64,000 nucleotides of DNA, from NCBI RefSeq assembly GCF_950295315.1, contig NC_080176.1, forward strand, positions 38,336,189 to 38,400,188, written 5' to 3'. Shown here in pieces: positions 1 through 11,268 of the stretch. Under the pieces are notes generated by a model, which saw only the letters and a list, made by a program, of their open reading frames with translations, was not told the origin of the DNA and did no database searches. Within the stretch, counting starts at the first letter, position 1, and the number at the start of each line of letters is the position of its first letter. Both the position numbers and the translations under genes were made by a program. This stretch comes from Erinaceus europaeus (Eukaryota > Chordata > Mammalia > Eulipotyphla > Erinaceidae).

Positions 1-184
1 GAAGCTAATTCTCCCAGCCTCTGTGGAAAGGATAGGTGACAGTTTCAATGAACAGTCAGCAAACCTAAAGAGGCTCAGATCAATTCTTCATCCTGCTTTT
101 ATAGTTTACACTTTTCTCTCACTTTACTGAGCCTCTGCTCACCTTCCTCTCTAGTTCTCTCATCATTTCTTTAAAAACCCATCC

Positions 185-345
185 TGGGCTGACAAGATAG
201 CTCACTTAGTGCATTTTCTTTGTCATGGCCACAACCTCACTGAAGGAAGCTTTACTGCTGACTGTATATTTGACATAGTTGGCCTGGAGAGATGAAGTGC
301 CAGCGATCAACAGCAGCAACAACAATAATGCACTCAGTCATCTCT
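185..345 (+). repeat. Old SINE-like fragment, uncertain
   Basis: The segment starts with a tRNA-like head (ctgggctgacaagatagctc) and ends in a CAG/CAA-rich stretch, as the window's other SINEs do. It lacks the usual ccccacctgcagg core. I read it as a diverged or different SINE subfamily; chance similarity is possible. Confidence 0.35.
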
Positions 346-399
346 ATCCAAATTAATTCAGTGAATTGAATTCAATCCATGCTGGACAATTTACTTGTA

Positions 400-855
400 G
401 TAATCAAGTTCTGAATCACATTTGTCTTTGCCATGCTCACCAGTATCCAGTTTTGTTTACCCTTGACAGATAAATAAAATGATGGAGCATGATGTCTGGC
501 CCAGCTGGCTCTCAGAATCTTTCACAGGATTTGTTTCTCCTTCTCTCCAAGAAGACTGTGCAGCCTCCTTGCTGGCTTCTTGCTCCTGGTAAAACTACCA
601 TGAGCTGGGGAGAGTGAGAAGGAGTGCTATTCTTGTTTCCTTGATGTAATACTTAGAATAAATTTCACTAAGCAAACAGTTCTTTCTGTTAATACAAATA
701 TAATTAGGTTCCACTGTATAATAGATATACTTCTATAATACTATTAACATTTATATCTCACTTATCACATAGTTTACAAACTATAGTGTAAACATTAACC
801 TCTCAATAAATATAAAAAGAAGTACTCAAGATAGGAAAATATCTCTAATAAAGAT
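400..855. other. Unassigned AT-rich sequence
   Basis: No gene, RNA or repeat family recognised. There is no open frame of note on either strand. Confidence 0.5.
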
Positions 856-857
856 TA

Positions 858-978
858 TTATTATTTATCTTTTACCAGAGAACTAGTCAGATCTGGTTTA
901 TCGTGGGTTGGGGGATTGAACCTGGGACTTCGGAGTCTCAGGCATGAGAGTCTGTTATGGTGTCTACCCCAACTCAAG
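858..978 (-). repeat. Old SINE fragment (antisense)
   Basis: The plus strand reads ggggattgaacctgggactt followed by cagtctcaggcatgagagtct-like sequence, which is the complement of a tRNA-type B-box region (GGTTCAATCCC). The same older SINE type recurs at 31250-31405. It is short and diverged. Confidence 0.55.
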
Positions 979-979
979 A

Positions 980-2750
980 TAATTACTTTTGTTTACTGGT
1001 TTTGTTTACTGGTGTTACTGGTTTTCATTTTATGTCAAGCGAAGTTGTCAAAGGGAGTAGAAGCCTAAACTCCAGATATTCAAATTAATATAGAAATTTT
1101 TGGTTATTGCCTTGTAAGCTATTTGCTACCTGTGAGCTTAATAGCTGCCAACCATCAGATAGTTGCTAATAAAGGAATCTGGAAAAAGAGCTTGGACCTG
1201 GTGACAATATTATCTTTTCTTGAAGAAGACTGATCTGGATAAAGTTTAGACCTTCTGGTAATCCAGTCTTCATAAAACAAGACTTTTCCTCCTTTATGAT
1301 GTGACTATAAGAACATGTTATACTATACATATTATACACACACACGCACACAAATATATATATATATACACATATTTATATACATTTATATATATATATA
1401 TGTAATTTACTTCTAGTAAGGCCTTATGTCACGATGTTGTATGTATCCTTATACACACACCCAGAAGACTGAAATTTCTTGTGGGTAATATCTTTTTTTT
1501 TCAATTTCTATAGGAATATTAAGTGACAAGCAAAAGATCCTAATAACCTGGGCCTGGAGTACAGCCAGTCCCCAAGCAATGAAATGATGATCTCTGCACT
1601 AAGACTTGACTGGGCTGGACCTATGCAGATGATGGAGAGGAGCAGGATGTTTCGGCAGCTGCTGTCTGGTGAACTGAGACAGGGCATTCACAAGGTGGGC
1701 AGACAGATGCCATAATGACCCACTAAAGAATATCCTCCTATAATACAACATAGCTGGGAAATGTGGGGAAACAATGGCAGCAGATGGACAAAAACCTGGC
1801 TCGCAGCAAGTAGGAAAAGGCAGCTCATTTATAGCAAAAAGTCCCGTGTGGCTCAAGGAGAGACAAGAGTCCAGACCCACACCAGCTCTGTAAATAGCAA
1901 CAGGCCTTGTAAGTAGCATTTGTCCTTTTGAATATTTATTGACAGCTTGGTAGATATGACACAGTTGGATAGGTGCTATGTGGAGAGAGATAAAGACAGG
2001 CTTACTAATTTCAAGGAGCATAGAGTACTAGAGACATATCATGAACTTCTATGTATATGATACCATTTGGAAATTATGTTGTGATAATATCATTGCTGAT
2101 ATTCTACACTTAAAAAATGATTATTTTTTCCTAGATCTTGGGTGATATAACTTCAAAACCAAAAGATATGGGATTTTTAGAGGAGCGCAATATTATAATT
2201 AATATTTTATTGTTCACATACCTAGTGACTTTGCTCTAAAATAGCTGAATGAGGTTATTGTTCTCTAATTTATAGCCACAAAACACAGAAAGTCACCACT
2301 ATGAATACTCTGCAGAAAGCATAACCACCCCTACTGAAAATTTAACCCTATTAAAAAAATATCTGTGAAAGAAGGTACTTTGTTTCCCAATACAAAGGGC
2401 AGTTCCTTTCTATATGGTGGGTCAGTATGCTGTGTCACAACACAGTTTTGCTTGAATTTCTACAAGTTTGGTCACCCCAGAAAAAGTAAAAATTATCTAG
2501 ATTCTATAAGACATACACAGATAGTTTTATGGTGAGATCTTAAAATACAGCCTATAGAGTCATACATGTCTAGCTGTAGGTGTTAATTCTCTATCATAAG
2601 ATTTTGATCAAGAGTAGCTTCTAGTTATGAAAAATTTAAATACAAAATAATAGAATGCTTAATATCTTTACCATACACTGGTACACAGAATAGGGGAGAG
2701 GCAGATGAAATGATTCTTGATTTTCCCTTCCATTATATGGGAATAAATTT
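980..2750. other. Unassigned sequence with AC/TA microsatellite
   Basis: No exon or repeat family is identified apart from a compound (CA)n/(TA)n microsatellite at about 1336-1402. The 140-codon minus-strand frame at 1599-2021 has no recognisable domain and I do not call it a gene. Confidence 0.45.
1336..1402. repeat. Compound (CA)n/(TA)n microsatellite
   Basis: Alternating CA then TA dinucleotides with interruptions. Length-variable in most mammals; nothing else can be said. Confidence 0.9.
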
Positions 2751-2994
2751 GAGAATATCAAGTATTGGGTATGAGTATCAGAACATCTTGTACACTGTTG
2801 GTAGAAATAAAAAAAAAATTGGAAAAAACATTGGAAATAACTAAGGAAAATTGAAGATTTACGTACCATGTAATTGAAAAAATTTCTCTCATTGACCTGT
2901 CTTAGAATAACACTTGCATATACAAGGAAAAATACATGAATATTTTTGTAGTAGCATTATTTTTAGCAGTAAAATTTGGAGATAACATCAAATA

Positions 2995-3003
2995 GTATTT
3001 CTT
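2995..3003. repeat. Left TSD of the 3004-3281 SINE
   Basis: gtatttctt is repeated exactly at 3282-3290, which sets the ends of the SINE insertion. Confidence 0.8.
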
Positions 3004-3281
3004 TTTTAAATTTTTTATATTTATTTATTTTCCCTTTTGTTGCCCTTATTGTTTATTATTGTTGTCGTAGTTATTGTTGTTGTTAGATAGGACAGAGAGA
3101 AATGGATAGAGGAGGGGAAGACAGAGAGGGAGAAAGAAAGAGAGACACCTGCAGACCTGCTTCACCGCTTGCGAAGTGACTCCTCTGCAGGTGGGGAGCC
3201 AGGGGCTCCAACGGGGATCCTTATGCTGATCCTTGCGCTTTGGGACATGTGCGCTTAACTTGCCATACTCCCATTCAAGTT
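3004..3281 (-). mobile_element. ERI-type tRNA-derived SINE (antisense)
   Basis: Read on the minus strand it has the tRNA-like head, the ccccacctgcagaggagtc core, a CT-rich block and a (CAA)n-rich stretch that runs into an A-rich tail (T-rich at the left on the plus strand). A 9-bp direct repeat (2995-3003 and 3282-3290) flanks it. It lies in an older LINE-1 remnant, so it is the younger insertion. Confidence 0.9.
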
Positions 3282-3290
3282 GTATTTCTT

Positions 3291-4030
3291 AAGCATAAAC
3301 AGTGGAAATACATAAAAAAACAGAACACTGCTGCTTACCTTATCATTCTTTATACTCTCTCTTAACTTTATACGAAACTTTCTTATAATATGAGACTAGA
3401 AAATGAAAACTTTAAGACAAAATACCAATAACTAAATATTATAGCTTTAATAATTAATCATAGATTGTAGTTTCTGCAAAGAATCTTAAGGATGAGAACA
3501 CCATTCACTGGATAATTATAACAACTATTATTTATGACAGTAATAGTAATTTGGTAACTTAAATTGGGAAGCAATATTTACAAAGGGAGCTTTGCCTACA
3601 TAAAAATCAGAAAATATTTTAACATCAAATGTAAGCTCAGAAATCATCCCATTATTTCATAATTTCCTTTGAGACATACCTCAAACATATACTTTTGTTA
3701 ATTAAATGACCTTTGTCAATGTGGCAAGATTATTTAATGGAAAAAATCACAGTCTTTTGAAACAAATGAAGTTGGTAAAGAAATCACAGGGAAATGAACA
3801 AATTAAATCCTTACATACATATAAATGACATGTATACTTTTGGAATATTTTACTATTTCTTTTAATCAGTAAAAAAAATAACAACTATTTAAAATTATTT
3901 TTGGTTTTAAAATCATAACAGGAAAACACAATAGTTATTCAAGGATGGAAATAATACAAAATGACTGAAAATCTCCTAGAAATAGTGGTATTTTTTCACT
4001 CGCTTTTTTTTTTTTCAGTTCTTTTACTGA
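3291..4030. other. Unassigned AT-rich sequence
   Basis: Very AT-rich. Apart from possible LINE-1 remains at the left edge I recognise nothing. Confidence 0.45.
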
Positions 4031-4034
4031 CTTG

Positions 4035-4215
4035 CTTTACCAGTTATTTACAGAACACTTATTGTTTTAGGCACAGTGCCAAGGATCTAAAACAAAGAAA
4101 CTCACAGTAAGTCTAAAGAGTCTTTGAAGCATTACATCTATAGAGAAAAACAAAGTAAACAATGAACATATGATGTGTTCATTAAGGAACAAACACTATG
4201 AGAAAGATCAGAGCA
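4035..4215 (+). repeat. Probable L2 remnant
   Basis: The segment cagaacacttattgttttag followed by a gcacagtgccaaggat-like stretch and aaacaatgaacat matches the L2 pattern 'gcacctactatgtgccaggcactgtgctaggtgctgg ... aataaac'. It is ancient and diverged, so the limits are rough. Confidence 0.55.
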
Positions 4216-4984
4216 TTTCAGTCTTGAAACTGTTGATGTTGGGCCAGATAGTTCTTTGTTGCTGAGGGTAAGAAGTTCTGTGTAGTGTAGCAGGTTAAGA
4301 TGCATCCTTGGTTCCTAACCACTAGTTGCCAATAGCAAAGTTTCCAAGTCCTGAACATCAAGAAATGTCTCTATAGTGACAGAAACATGATACTGGTAGG
4401 GGGTTTTAACATCCCACTTACACCAGTGGACAGATCATTCAAGCAGAAAATCACCAAGGAAACATACCTCTTAAATGACAAACTAGAGATGAGCTTAATA
4501 GATATTCACATAGCATTCCACTCCCAAACACCAGAATAAATATTCTTAAGTGCTTATGGAATATTCTTAAGAACAGAGCAAATGTTGGGACCTAAAATGA
4601 TTCTTAATAAATTTATGAAGAGTGAAATCATATCAAACTTCTCTTTAGTTTACAATGGTATGAAGCAAAAAATCAACAACAAAAAAAATAAGGAAAACTG
4701 TAAAACCACATTTTTGTGGCAAGTCAGCAATATATTTCTGAAACAAAGTTATTGGGTTAATGAAGAAATCAAAACTTAAATTAAAAAAAAAACATGGATC
4801 TGAACTAAAATGAAAACATGACTTACCAGAACCTGTGCAGTAGAATCCACAGAAAAGTTTATGGTAGTAAAGATCCATCCCAGATTTAATCACAAATAAA
4901 CATCTAAATTCAAACCTAATGGAAAAAGAAGAAAAAGTAAAACCAAAATTCAGAAAATGCAAGGAAATAATAAAAATCCAAAGA

Positions 4985-5238
4985 CTTGGGAGCCAGGTTG
5001 GCAAGTACCCTGTTGAGCACATACATTACCATAGGCAGGGACCTGAGTTTGAGCCCCTGTTCCCCATCTGCAGGGGAGATGCTTCACTTTCTTTCTTCCC
5101 CCCTCTCTTTCTTTATCTAGCTCTCTTATTTTTCTGTTTTATCAAACAAAATAGAAAGAAAGAAAAAAAATTACCACAGGAAGCAGTGCTGACACTGAGC
5201 CCTAAAGACAACCCTAGTGGATTAATTAATTAATTAAA
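4985..5238 (+). mobile_element. Diverged ERI-type SINE with 3' extension
   Basis: Head near 4988, B-box-like tgagtttgagccccctg-type sequence, ccccatctgcaggggagatg core and a CT block. It then has the extension seen in the longer SINE form (caggaagcagtgctgacact then gagccctaaagacaaccct), as at 10655 and 41870. It ends in an (ATTA)n tract. Confidence 0.75.
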
Positions 5239-5445
5239 AACTCTAGGGAAGGAACTGAAGTTGGGGGTTGGGTGGGTGGGGGGAGCTTTGGGGTCTTATT
5301 ACATGATGGTGAAAATGGATCTATGTTGTGGGTGAGAGTGTTATGCATACATCTATCATGAAATGAGAATTTGTACTCAGGTGTTAACAACTGTACTGTA
5401 AACCATTAACCTCCGAATAAAATGAAAAAAAAAAGAAAAAGTAAA
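5239..5445 (+). mobile_element. LINE-1 3' UTR fragment with G-rich tract
   Basis: The sequence tggatctatgttgtgggtga, then actgtaaaccattaacctcc and aataaaa is the same 3' UTR type seen at 19650-19858. It includes a G-rich run at 5263-5284. It interrupts the older LINE-1. Confidence 0.75.
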
Positions 5446-5545
5446 ATTAGAGTATACGTTAATTAAATAGAAATCAAGAAGTCAATTAAAAGAATCAACA
5501 GAAACTCTTTCTTTGAAAACAGCAAAGAAACCAGGGGGAAGAAAT

Positions 5546-5818
5546 CAGGGAGTCGGGTGCAGCAGGTTAAGTGCACGTTGGTGCAAAGCAAGGATTCCGG
5601 TTCGAGCCCCCTGCTCCCCACCTGCAGGGGAGTCGCTTCACAAGCAGTGAAGCAGCTCTGCAGGTGTCTCTCTTTCTCTCCCCCTCTCTGTCTTCCCCTC
5701 CTCTCTCCATTTCTCTCTGTTCTATTCAACAATGACATCAATAATAACTACAACAATAAAACAAGGGCAACAAAAGGGAATAAATAAATAAATATTTAAA
5801 AAAGAATAAAAAAAAAAC
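5546..5818 (+). mobile_element. ERI-type SINE, full length
   Basis: Complete structure: gggagtcgggtgcagcaggt head, B-box ggttcgagccc, ccccacctgcaggggagtcg core, CT-rich block, (CAA/AAC)n stretch and an (AATA)n tail. It is inserted in the old LINE-1. No clear TSD was found because the tail and target are both A-rich. Confidence 0.9.
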
Positions 5819-6016
5819 ACAAATCCACCAGAGACTACATCAAACTAAAAATCTCCCAAATTTTGAAAAAAAAAAGACTCTGTCAAATGAAAAATAACAT
5901 TTTGAATAGGACAAAATATTTGCATATCAATTATGAGATGGGGTATTAATATCAAAGTTATATAAAGAACTCAGAACTCAACCATGAAAGTAATCCCATA
6001 AAAATGTACAGAACAG

Positions 6017-6234
6017 GGAGCTGGGTGGTGGCGCCCCTGGTTGAGTGCACATGTTACAACCTGTGCAAGGACCCAGATTCAAGCTCCCGATCCCCACCTG
6101 CAGGAGAAAGCTTCACAAGTGTTTAAGCAGGTCTGCAGGTGTCTCTATGTCTCTCCCTCTCTATCTCCCCTTCCCTCTCAATTTCTGGCTGTCTCTATTC
6201 AATAAACAAATAAAGACAATAAAAATGTTTTTTT
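6017..6234 (+). mobile_element. Short ERI-type SINE with TSD
   Basis: Head gggagctgggtggtggcgcc, B-box-like gattcaagctccc, ccccacctgcaggagaaagc core and CT block ending in aataaacaaataaag. This shorter subfamily lacks the CAA-rich block. A 15-bp direct repeat with one mismatch (6002-6016 and 6235-6249) flanks it. Confidence 0.9.
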
Positions 6235-6520
6235 AAATGCACAGAACAGATGAATATATGCTTTTCCAAAGAACACATAGATAATCAGTAGGCACATGAA
6301 AGATTGTTCATAACCTATTTTCAGGAAAAAATGGCTATCAGATATACAGTAAGATGTATTACCACCTTACATCTGTTGGTACCTTTGCCTATTATCCAAA
6401 AGTCAAGATACAAAAGGTGCTGGAGGAGAAATGGAGAAGTTAGTAGGAATGCAAATTAGTGCAGCTGTTTTGGAAAGCTGTGCAGAATTAAAATAAGAGA
6501 ATTAAAAATAAGAGAATCCA

Positions 6521-6813
6521 GGACACAACTATTTCCCACTAGGGAAAGAGAGAGACAGACTGGGAGTACGGATTGACCTGCCAACACCCATGTTCAGTGT
6601 GTAAGCAATTACAAAAGCCAGACCTTCCACCTTCTGCACCCCATAATAAGCCTGGGTCCATACTCCCAGAGGGATAAAGAATAGGAAACCTATCAGTAGA
6701 GGGGATGGGATACAGAGTCCTGGTGGTAGGAATAGTGTGGAGTTGTACTCCTTTTATCCTATGGTTTTGTCAGTGTTTCCTTTTTATAAATAAAACAAAA
6801 AATAAATAAAAAG
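6521..6813 (+). mobile_element. Family R retroposon, 5'-truncated, with 14-bp TSD
   Basis: A 293-bp copy of the non-coding family R, beginning near the motif cccactagggaaagagagag and ending in AATAAA-like A-rich sequence. An exact 14-bp repeat (aataagagaatcca at 6507-6520 and 6814-6827) flanks it. The TSD, the A-rich 3' end and the 5' truncation show that this family moves by LINE-type retroposition. It has no coding capacity. Confidence 0.88.
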
Positions 6814-7360
6814 AATAAGAGAATCCACATCATCCACATGATTGCATACCATCCTCATTCTAATGTTGACTACTTGAAGTTTAAAAGTACCTTAGAAGTA
6901 TCTATGGATTTCCATGGTTTGGGCAACGTTATTTATAATAGTCAATAATTGGGGGAAAAAGTGTTTATTGGTGAATGCATACAGATGCAGTACATATACA
7001 CCTTGGAATTCTGTTCAGCTATAATGAAAGATGAAACCCTGCCATTTTCAGCAACATGGATGAATTTAGAAGTTAGTATGCTAAGTCCAGATGGAGTAAG
7101 AGGAATGGAAATAAAACCAAGCCATATGGAGAGAGACAAATAATGTGATTTCATGGATATATGGTGTCTAGGAAAAACAAACCAACAAGCTTAGTAAAAC
7201 AATGAAAAACTTTTGGAGTAGGAGACCAATTAGTGGTTGAGAGCATGGGATGGTGTGAATCAGGGCAAAAAGTACGCACGTGCTGATTTTTAGTAATGTA
7301 TGACATAAGCATATATGTTTTAATGCAAAAATAAAAAATCCCTTAAAAATCAAAAAATGG

Positions 7361-8189
7361 AAAAAGTGTTGGATTAGATTCAAATTTTTAAAAAGAGTAT
7401 GATAGACTTCCAAGGTACAGATAAGATAATCTCACTCTTTTGTAAGTTAATGATGGAGAAAAAAAATCTTTAAATCTTAAAAAAAAATGGCTTTTAGGCA
7501 TTACGAAAATTTCTTGCAGGGCAAGATGTTCTGAAATCCAGAATTACTTTTATAAGGAATCCTGCATATTTTTAGAATGAGAAATATTCGATATTATTAA
7601 ATTTATCATTATTAATTATTGCACTCTTAATTAATTTAACATTAAAGAAGTACTACCAACTAGAGGTAGGAGTTGTAGTGAGGATTTTCTTTTTTCATAA
7701 ACATGACAGGTTTCAGAGATTCTGTCAAACACACTTACTTGAGTAGTTTTTATATTATTGTAATTGAGAAATGTGATGATTTAGAAACACTGTGGCAGAG
7801 AGTAAAATTCTACGAGGCAAAGTTCAAATCTGGATTTTAAAATAATTATCAATGATTTATATATCATGAAATAAACATTTTAAGTGTGTAGTTACATGAA
7901 TTTAAGTAAATTTATACAATTTGCACAACTACCTCTCGTTCAGTTTTAAAATACTTCAATCACCCCAAATGTTCAATTGTGGATGTTTGCTTCTGTTTTG
8001 AAGTCCTAGAAACCACAACTTTCTCTCTGTAACTCTAATTTAGCCTTTACTAGGCATGCTTCTCTCTCTTACATTACCTCTCACCTTCTCTAAATAAGTA
8101 AACAAATCTAAATATTAAATTATTACCTGCTGTAATCTCTTTTAAAAATGTGATTAAAACTACATAATAGCCAAGGAAGTGGTTTAGAG
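7361..8189. other. Unassigned AT-rich sequence
   Basis: No gene found. Around 7790-7850 there is weak similarity to the MIR core (gttcaaatctgga) but not enough to call it. Confidence 0.4.
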
Positions 8190-8298
8190 TGTAGGAGGCA
8201 TATGTGAGTGTCCTGAGTTTGACCCTTGACATTGCAAATGTCAAAGTGAATTTCTGATTCTCTCTCTAATCAATCAATCAATCAATCTTTAAAAATTT
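8190..8298 (+). repeat. Old SINE fragment
   Basis: tRNA-like head with a B-box-like gagtttgacccttg and a ctgattctctctctaat block that ends in (AATC)n. It is an older relative of the ERI SINEs. Confidence 0.5.
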
Positions 8299-8349
8299 CA
8301 TAATATAATTAACTACATTAACTAGTTTTATGCATATATTTTAGTGGTA

Positions 8350-8580
8350 TTGGGGCTGGGTAGTGTACCTGGTTACAGTGTTACAATTGTAACCACATGT
8401 TACAATGCTCAAGGACCAGGTTCAAGCTCCCAGTCCCCACCTGCAGGTGGAAAGCTTTGTGACTTGTGAAGCAGTGCTGCAGATGTATCTCTATCTCTCT
8501 CCCTCTCTACCTCTCCTTTCCTTCTTGACTTCTGGCTGTCTCTATCAAATAAATACAGATTACAGTTATAATTTAATTAA
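8350..8580 (+). mobile_element. Short ERI-type SINE
   Basis: ggggctgggtagtgtacctg head, B-box-like ggttcaagctccc, ccccacctgcaggtggaaag core and a CT block ending in aaataaataca. Same short subfamily as 6017-6234. Confidence 0.85.
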
Positions 8581-8639
8581 TTATAATTCATATAACTAAA
8601 TTTAATATTCACACTAAATAGCTTTATGAAGACTTATTA

Positions 8640-9352
8640 GGACTGTTTACATAGAAATTCATGTCTCCTGGATCAAATCCATAGGGTTTATAGTTAACAG
8701 TATTTATATACTTTCCCCATATTTGGGAGTTAATCTCTTCCCTGATCCAGCTCTCTAGTCCTTTTTCCATCTATGACACCATCTCTCCGGACAATACCTT
8801 GGGTCCACCTTCATGTTAACTGTTGGGCTCAGGCAAAAACTAATAAGTCATGAGTTCCTTGGGATATACCTAAAATAGACCTACTAGCTTTTTCCAAAAT
8901 GGAGACCCCAAATCTTTATCTGCAATATTCTTGCCTTTAGGTTCCTGATTATTAAACAATTTGTTCTGCTTTATATCTTAACTTTTTTTCAGCCACCAGG
9001 TTCCAGATGCTACCATGATGCCAACTGGACTTCCCTGGGCAGACGACCCCACCAATGTGTCCTGGAGCCCTGCTTCCCCAGAGCCCTGCCCCACTAGGGA
9101 AAGAGAGAGAGAGGCTGGGAGTATGGGTCGAACTGTCAATGCCTATGTTCGGAGGGAAAGCAATTACAGAAGCCAGACCTTCCACCTTCTGCACCCCATA
9201 ATGACCTTGGTACATGCTCCCAAAGGGTTAAAGAATAGGAAAGCTATGCGGGGGGATTGGATACAGAACTCTGGTGGTGGGAATTGTGTGGAGTTGTACC
9301 CCTCTTATCCTATGGTCTTGTCATTATTTCCACTTTATAAATAAAAAAAGAA
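8640..9352 (+). mobile_element. Family R retroposon, about 0.7 kb copy
   Basis: It aligns by eye with 59500-60045 and, inverted, with 28000-28815 and 40020-40770. Landmarks are tactttccccatatttggga, tttttccaaaatggagaccc, accaatgtgtcctggagccc, cttccaccttctgcacccca and the terminal cactttataaataaa. Open frames in it have no known domain and are interrupted in other copies. Confidence 0.85.
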
Positions 9353-9476
9353 TATATTCACTATACAAAATATATTCACTGGTATATATTTTGTTTACTT
9401 TTATTATCTTTTATCGTAGTGCACCCTTTTCTCTGCTCCTAATCTTAAAGGGATAATAATCTATCTCTTAGTTCTA

Positions 9477-9478
<2 letters not shown>

Positions 9479-9514
<36 letters not shown>

Positions 9515-9560
9515 CTGTGCATGAGTGTGTATGTGTGTGTCTGTGTGTGTGAGAGAGAGA
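9479..9560. repeat. (GT)n microsatellite
   Basis: Long GT run with interruptions followed by a short GA run. The minus-strand 'His-Thr' frame across it is a repeat artefact. Confidence 0.95.
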
Positions 9561-9659
9561 GGCTTCACGTGCATGTGTATGTGTGTGTCTTGCTGTATGC
9601 TCTTTATCAACTTGGGAAACATCCCTTAGATTCCTAACTGTGGGCATTTTCCCACTATT

Positions 9660-10360
9660 AGTATATGCCATAGTTAATCAGATAGGGATCACCTTTCCAT
9701 CTTTGTAGCTTTGTGTTTACAGCTTAGTTAATGAAAGCTCAAATTTTGTCCAAAGACTTTGTATCCGTTTGACTTCCATCCTGTTCCAGGTGAGCTGTGT
9801 GGTTGGGGAACACATTCAAAGCTGTGGTCAGTCCTCAGATATTCCTTGTACCTTTCTCATGAATCCTTAGGATCACCCCCATCCCATAAGTATGTAGTTT
9901 ATAATCAGGGATGTGAGGAGAGCTTAATTAATTCTTCTTCCGACACTTTAAATTTCAGTGTTTTCCCCATTAAATTTCTAGCTGGTTGGCTACTCACTTT
10001 CAACTGGGAAACATGATTTTTGTCTAGCAAGGCGGCTTGTTTTTACAGTCCATTTCAAACCAAATACTTTCTACACTCTATTGAAAACTAAATCTGCCGT
10101 TTTTAGCTATGGATGTCAGGTGTTTGCTGCCTCAAGGCATGCTGGCTTTCTTTGACAGTGAAGTGACAGCTTTTGAAAATTGAAGCTAGTTTATGCGGCT
10201 GAAATTCTTGCCAACTGAGATGGGAGAAGGAAGTCCAGAAGTAGCTCGGGGATGCAGGCCGTATACTTACCCCCACTATCCTTATCTAAGAACTCTTATC
10301 AGGTTTTGTGTTTGGGAAAGCTTTCTAGTTCATTTCTGCCTGTGGTAATTTTCTGCATGC
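9660..10360. other. Unassigned sequence
   Basis: No repeat family or exon recognised. The 85-codon plus-strand frame at 9759-10016 shows no known motif. Confidence 0.45.
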
Positions 10361-10373
10361 TGAAAACATTTTT

Positions 10374-10485
10374 TATTAGATAAGACAGAAATTGTGAGGG
10401 GAGTTGGAGGTAGGAAGAAGGAGAGAGAGAGAGAGAGAGGAAGAGGGAGAGAATGAGAGAGAGAGACAGACAGAGAGAAAGAGAC

Positions 10486-10518
<33 letters not shown>

Positions 10519-10646
10519 GAGAGACCTTGCAAACCTGTTTCACCACTCCTAAAGTGTCCTCCCCCTGCAGGTGGGGAACAGGCCTTGACCCAGGTCCTTC
10601 ATGGTAATGTTTGCACTTAACTGGTTATGCTACTGCCCAGTTCCAC
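10374..10646 (-). mobile_element. ERI-type SINE with expanded GA tract, first of three
   Basis: Antisense SINE whose CT block has expanded into a long (GA)n on the plus strand (10420-10523). Core ccctgcaggtggggaac and an antisense head ending near 10645. It is bounded by tgaaaacatttttt (10361-10374) and taaaagcatttttt (10647-10660), which fit a diverged TSD. Confidence 0.85.
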
Positions 10647-10660
10647 TAAAAGCATTTTTT

Positions 10661-10975
10661 CCCCCTCCAGACTTATTGCTGGGGCTCGATGCCTTGCATT
10701 ACGAATCCACTGCACCTGGAAGCCATTTTTCCTATTTTGTTGCCCTTGTTGTTGTTATTGTTGCCATTGCTATTGTTGTTGTTGGATAGGACAGAGAGAA
10801 ATGGAGAGATGAGAGAAGACAGAGAGGGGGAGAGAAAGACAGACACCTGCAGAACTGCTTCACCGCTTGTGAAGTGACTCCCCTGCAGGTGGGGAGCTGA
10901 GGGTTCAAACCTTTATACTTGAATTGGTCATAGAGCTTCACACCATGTGAGCTTAACCCGCTGTGCCTGGCCCCC
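10661..10975 (-). mobile_element. Long-form ERI-type SINE (antisense), second of three
   Basis: It begins with the 3' extension in antisense (ccctccagacttattgctgg, gaatccactgcacctggaag), then the (GTT)n, GA-rich, ccctgcaggtggggagctg core and antisense head. Bounded by related target repeats at 10647-10660 and 10976-10991. Confidence 0.9.
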
Positions 10976-10991
10976 TGAAAACAATGTTTTT

Positions 10992-11268
10992 AAATATTTA
11001 TTTATTTATCCCCTTTTGTTACCCTTGTTGTTTTATGTTGTAGTTATTGTTGTCATCGTTGTTGGATAGGACAGAGAGAAACGGAGAGAGGAGGGGAAGA
11101 CAGAGAGGGGGAGAGAAAGAAAGATACCTACAGACCTGCTTCACCACCTGCCTGTTAAGTGACTCCCCTGCAGGTGGGGAGCTGGGGGCTTGAACTGGGA
11201 TCCTGATGCTGATAATTGCACTTTGCGCCACATGCATTTAACCCTCTGTGTTACAGCCCAACTCCCCC
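10992..11268 (-). mobile_element. ERI-type SINE (antisense), third of three
   Basis: Antisense SINE with an A-rich tail (ttatttatttatccccttt), (GTT)n, GA block, ccctgcaggtggggagctgg core and head. Bounded by target repeats at 10976-10991 and 11269-11284. Confidence 0.9.

Larger units (their letters stand above)
2755..3420 (+). mobile_element. Old LINE-1 ORF2 3' fragment, split by a SINE
   Basis: The plus strand around 2790-2995 resembles the 3' end of mammalian L1 ORF2: a diverged form of the segment that encodes the cysteine-rich region, then gcagtaaaatttggagataa-like sequence corresponding to the 'agccaaaaactggaaacaa' segment. A SINE (3004-3281) interrupts it, and ORF2-like sequence may continue after it. 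Many stops and frameshifts are present. The right boundary is uncertain. Confidence 0.5.
4370..7360 (+). mobile_element. Old LINE-1, ORF2 to 3' UTR, with four later insertions
   Basis: One degraded LINE-1 can be followed in five pieces: 4370-4982 (endonuclease part of ORF2 and the linker after it), 5446-5545 (linker), 5819-6017, 6235-6520 (C-terminal ORF2) and 6814-7360 (ORF2 end and 3' UTR). The endonuclease motif that reads VGDFN in intact copies is VGGFN here (near 4400), so its aspartate is lost. The gaps hold a SINE plus LINE-1 3' UTR piece (4983-5445), two SINEs (5546-5818, 6017-6234) and a family R copy (6521-6813). Many stops and frameshifts; inactive. The joining of the pieces is inferred from sequence order and matching junctions. 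Confidence 0.8.

Noticed and set aside
8952..9344. Overlapping frames on both strands, similar to those at 21014-21320 and 40137-40391
   Set aside because: They are readings of family R copies; frames are not kept between copies, so no coding function is supported.
9479..9671. His/Thr-rich minus-strand frame
   Set aside because: Reading of the (GT)n microsatellite.
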